NCBI GenBank assembly: GCA_945898215.1 | Contig: CAMDHY010000037.1 | Location: forward strand, 1 to 35,395 | Source of the DNA: Pseudoxanthobacter soli DSM 19599 | GTDB taxonomy: Bacteria; Pseudomonadota; Alphaproteobacteria; Rhizobiales; Segnochrobactraceae | Direction: 5' to 3' | Length of the DNA: 35,395 nt | Shown: positions 34,807 through 35,395 of the stretch, one piece after another | How the letters are laid out: every line of letters starts with the position of its first letter | Numbering within the stretch: position 1 is the stretch's first letter | The notes under the pieces: model-generated | Seen by the model: the letters and a program-made list of their open reading frames with translations, nothing else | What the model was told of the DNA's origin: nothing | The model's database searches: none | Program-made: the position numbers and the translations under genes

Positions 34807-35076
34807 ATGCCTGCAAAGCCCTTCCAGTTGAACGACGACGTCGTCGATCTGGTGCGCGCCGAGATAGACGGCGAGCGCTTCAAGACGGAAAGCGACGTCG
34901 TCCGCGAGAGCCTGATCGCGCTCAAGCAGCGCGACAAGTCGTTCGAGGCTTGGCTGCGCGAGGCCGTGGTTCCAATTGCCGAGGAGATGAAGGCGCACCC
35001 GGAGCGGGCGCTGAGCTTCGAGGAGGTACAGGACTCTCTCGATCAACATCACCGAAAGCGATTGCAGTCTCAATAG
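34807..35076 (+). CDS. parD: ParD-like ribbon-helix-helix antitoxin
   Basis: This 89-residue protein looks like a type II antitoxin of the ParD/CopG group. Residues 1-45 have the ribbon-helix-helix pattern (FQLNDDVVDLVRAEIDGERF, then ESDVVRESLIALKQRD), used to bind operator DNA as a dimer. The acidic C-terminal half (EEMKAHPERALSFEEVQDSL) would wrap the toxin. An AGGAGG Shine-Dalgarno 5 bp before the ATG is one of the best in the window. It is followed after 9 bp by a ParE-type toxin gene. By family knowledge the antitoxin represses its own promoter in the 34717-34806 gap, where no clear palindrome was confirmed. Confidence 0.88.
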   Translation: MPAKPFQLNDDVVDLVRAEIDGERFKTESDVVRESLIALKQRDKSFEAWLREAVVPIAEEMKAHPERALSFEEVQDSLDQHHRKRLQSQ

Positions 35077-35085
35077 AGCTGCCCG

Positions 35086-35385
35086 GTGCTCCGGGTTGTT
35101 TTTTCAGAGCGGTCGCGCCAGCAGCTGCTCGAACTCTACGACTTCATCGCAGACGCTTCTTCGGCCGAAAGCGCTCACCGCTTTACGTCTGCGCTCAACA
35201 AGCATTGCCACTCGCTCGCCGAGTTCCCGTTCCGCGGCGTCTCCCAAGACCACGTTCATCCCGGCCTGCGCACGCTCGTCTTCCGCGGCCGTGTCACGAT
35301 CACCTACAGCGTCGACGCTGACACCGTGACGATCCTCGGCATCTTCTATGCCGGTCGAGATTGGCAGGGTGGCGTGGAACTCTGA
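35086..35385 (+). CDS. parE: ParE/RelE-superfamily toxin
   Basis: This 99-residue protein has the RelE/ParE fold pattern: FSERSRQQLLELYDFIADAS helix region, helix 2 (AHRFTSALNKHCHSLAEFP), then the strand block GVSQDHVHPGLRTLVFRGRVTITYSVDADTVTILGIFYAGRD in short conserved steps ending in the typical IL-x-IFYAGRDW. ParE toxins inhibit DNA gyrase; RelE relatives cut mRNA. The motif RTLVFRGRVTITYSV favours ParE. The start is GTG at 35086, 9 bp after the parD stop, with GAG about 8 bp upstream; no ATG fits. The gene is complete, ending 10 bp from the right edge of the window. It forms a second toxin-antitoxin module alongside hicBA. Confidence 0.87.
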   Translation: MLRVVFSERSRQQLLELYDFIADASSAESAHRFTSALNKHCHSLAEFPFRGVSQDHVHPGLRTLVFRGRVTITYSVDADTVTILGIFYAGRDWQGGVEL

Positions 35386-35395
35386 CGTGCGTTCG

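Overview
The window is high-GC alphaproteobacterial chromosome, most likely from the order Hyphomicrobiales (Rhizobiales). This rests on a Porin_2-type outer-membrane porin with the VRVCDAFGSGFLYVPGT-like signature, a TIGR01365-type SerC followed by SerA and preceded by what looks like the alphaproteobacterial serC leader RNA, an SDHAF4/DUF1674 gene divergent from htpX, and the rsmB - heparinase-like - purH order. Genus cannot be fixed from sequence reading alone. No tRNA, rRNA, CRISPR array, complete insertion sequence or phage gene was seen.

Layout. Bases 1-4134: panB-panC (vitamin B5 synthesis, minus strand), divergent from lepA, then a small unknown gene. Bases 4314-7318: a minus-strand TRAP transporter operon, dctQ-dctM-dctP, whose binding protein carries a Tat-like signal. 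Bases 7651-9103: two tandem paralogous secreted proteins with 14 cysteines each and no known function. Bases 9307-13444: a second, plus-strand TRAP operon, dctP-dctQ-dctM, translationally coupled to a glutamate-1-semialdehyde-aminomutase-like PLP enzyme and facing a convergent LysR regulator. This looks like a self-contained uptake and transamination module for an unidentified amino compound.

Bases 14435-24062 are mostly housekeeping: SDHAF4-like factor, htpX (with a heat-shock-like promoter), rsmB, a heparinase II/III-like protein, purH, serC and serA. Bases 24202-24723 hold a HicBA-type toxin-antitoxin pair, bracketed by two related long palindromes. Bases 24804-31643 hold a porin, a YbiO-like MscS channel, an unusually long cation-diffusion-facilitator protein with three C-terminal domains, a diheme cytochrome c and a small Cys-rich secreted protein. 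Bases 31706-35385 hold a membrane glycosyltransferase, an alpha/beta hydrolase and a ParDE-type toxin-antitoxin pair at the right edge.

The most distinctive items are the TRAP/aminotransferase/LysR module with its paired intercistronic hairpins, the duplicated 14-cysteine secreted proteins, the triple-CTD CDF protein with non-canonical metal-site residues, and the palindromic repeats around serC-serA and hicBA. All functional statements come from motif recognition by eye. No database search was run.
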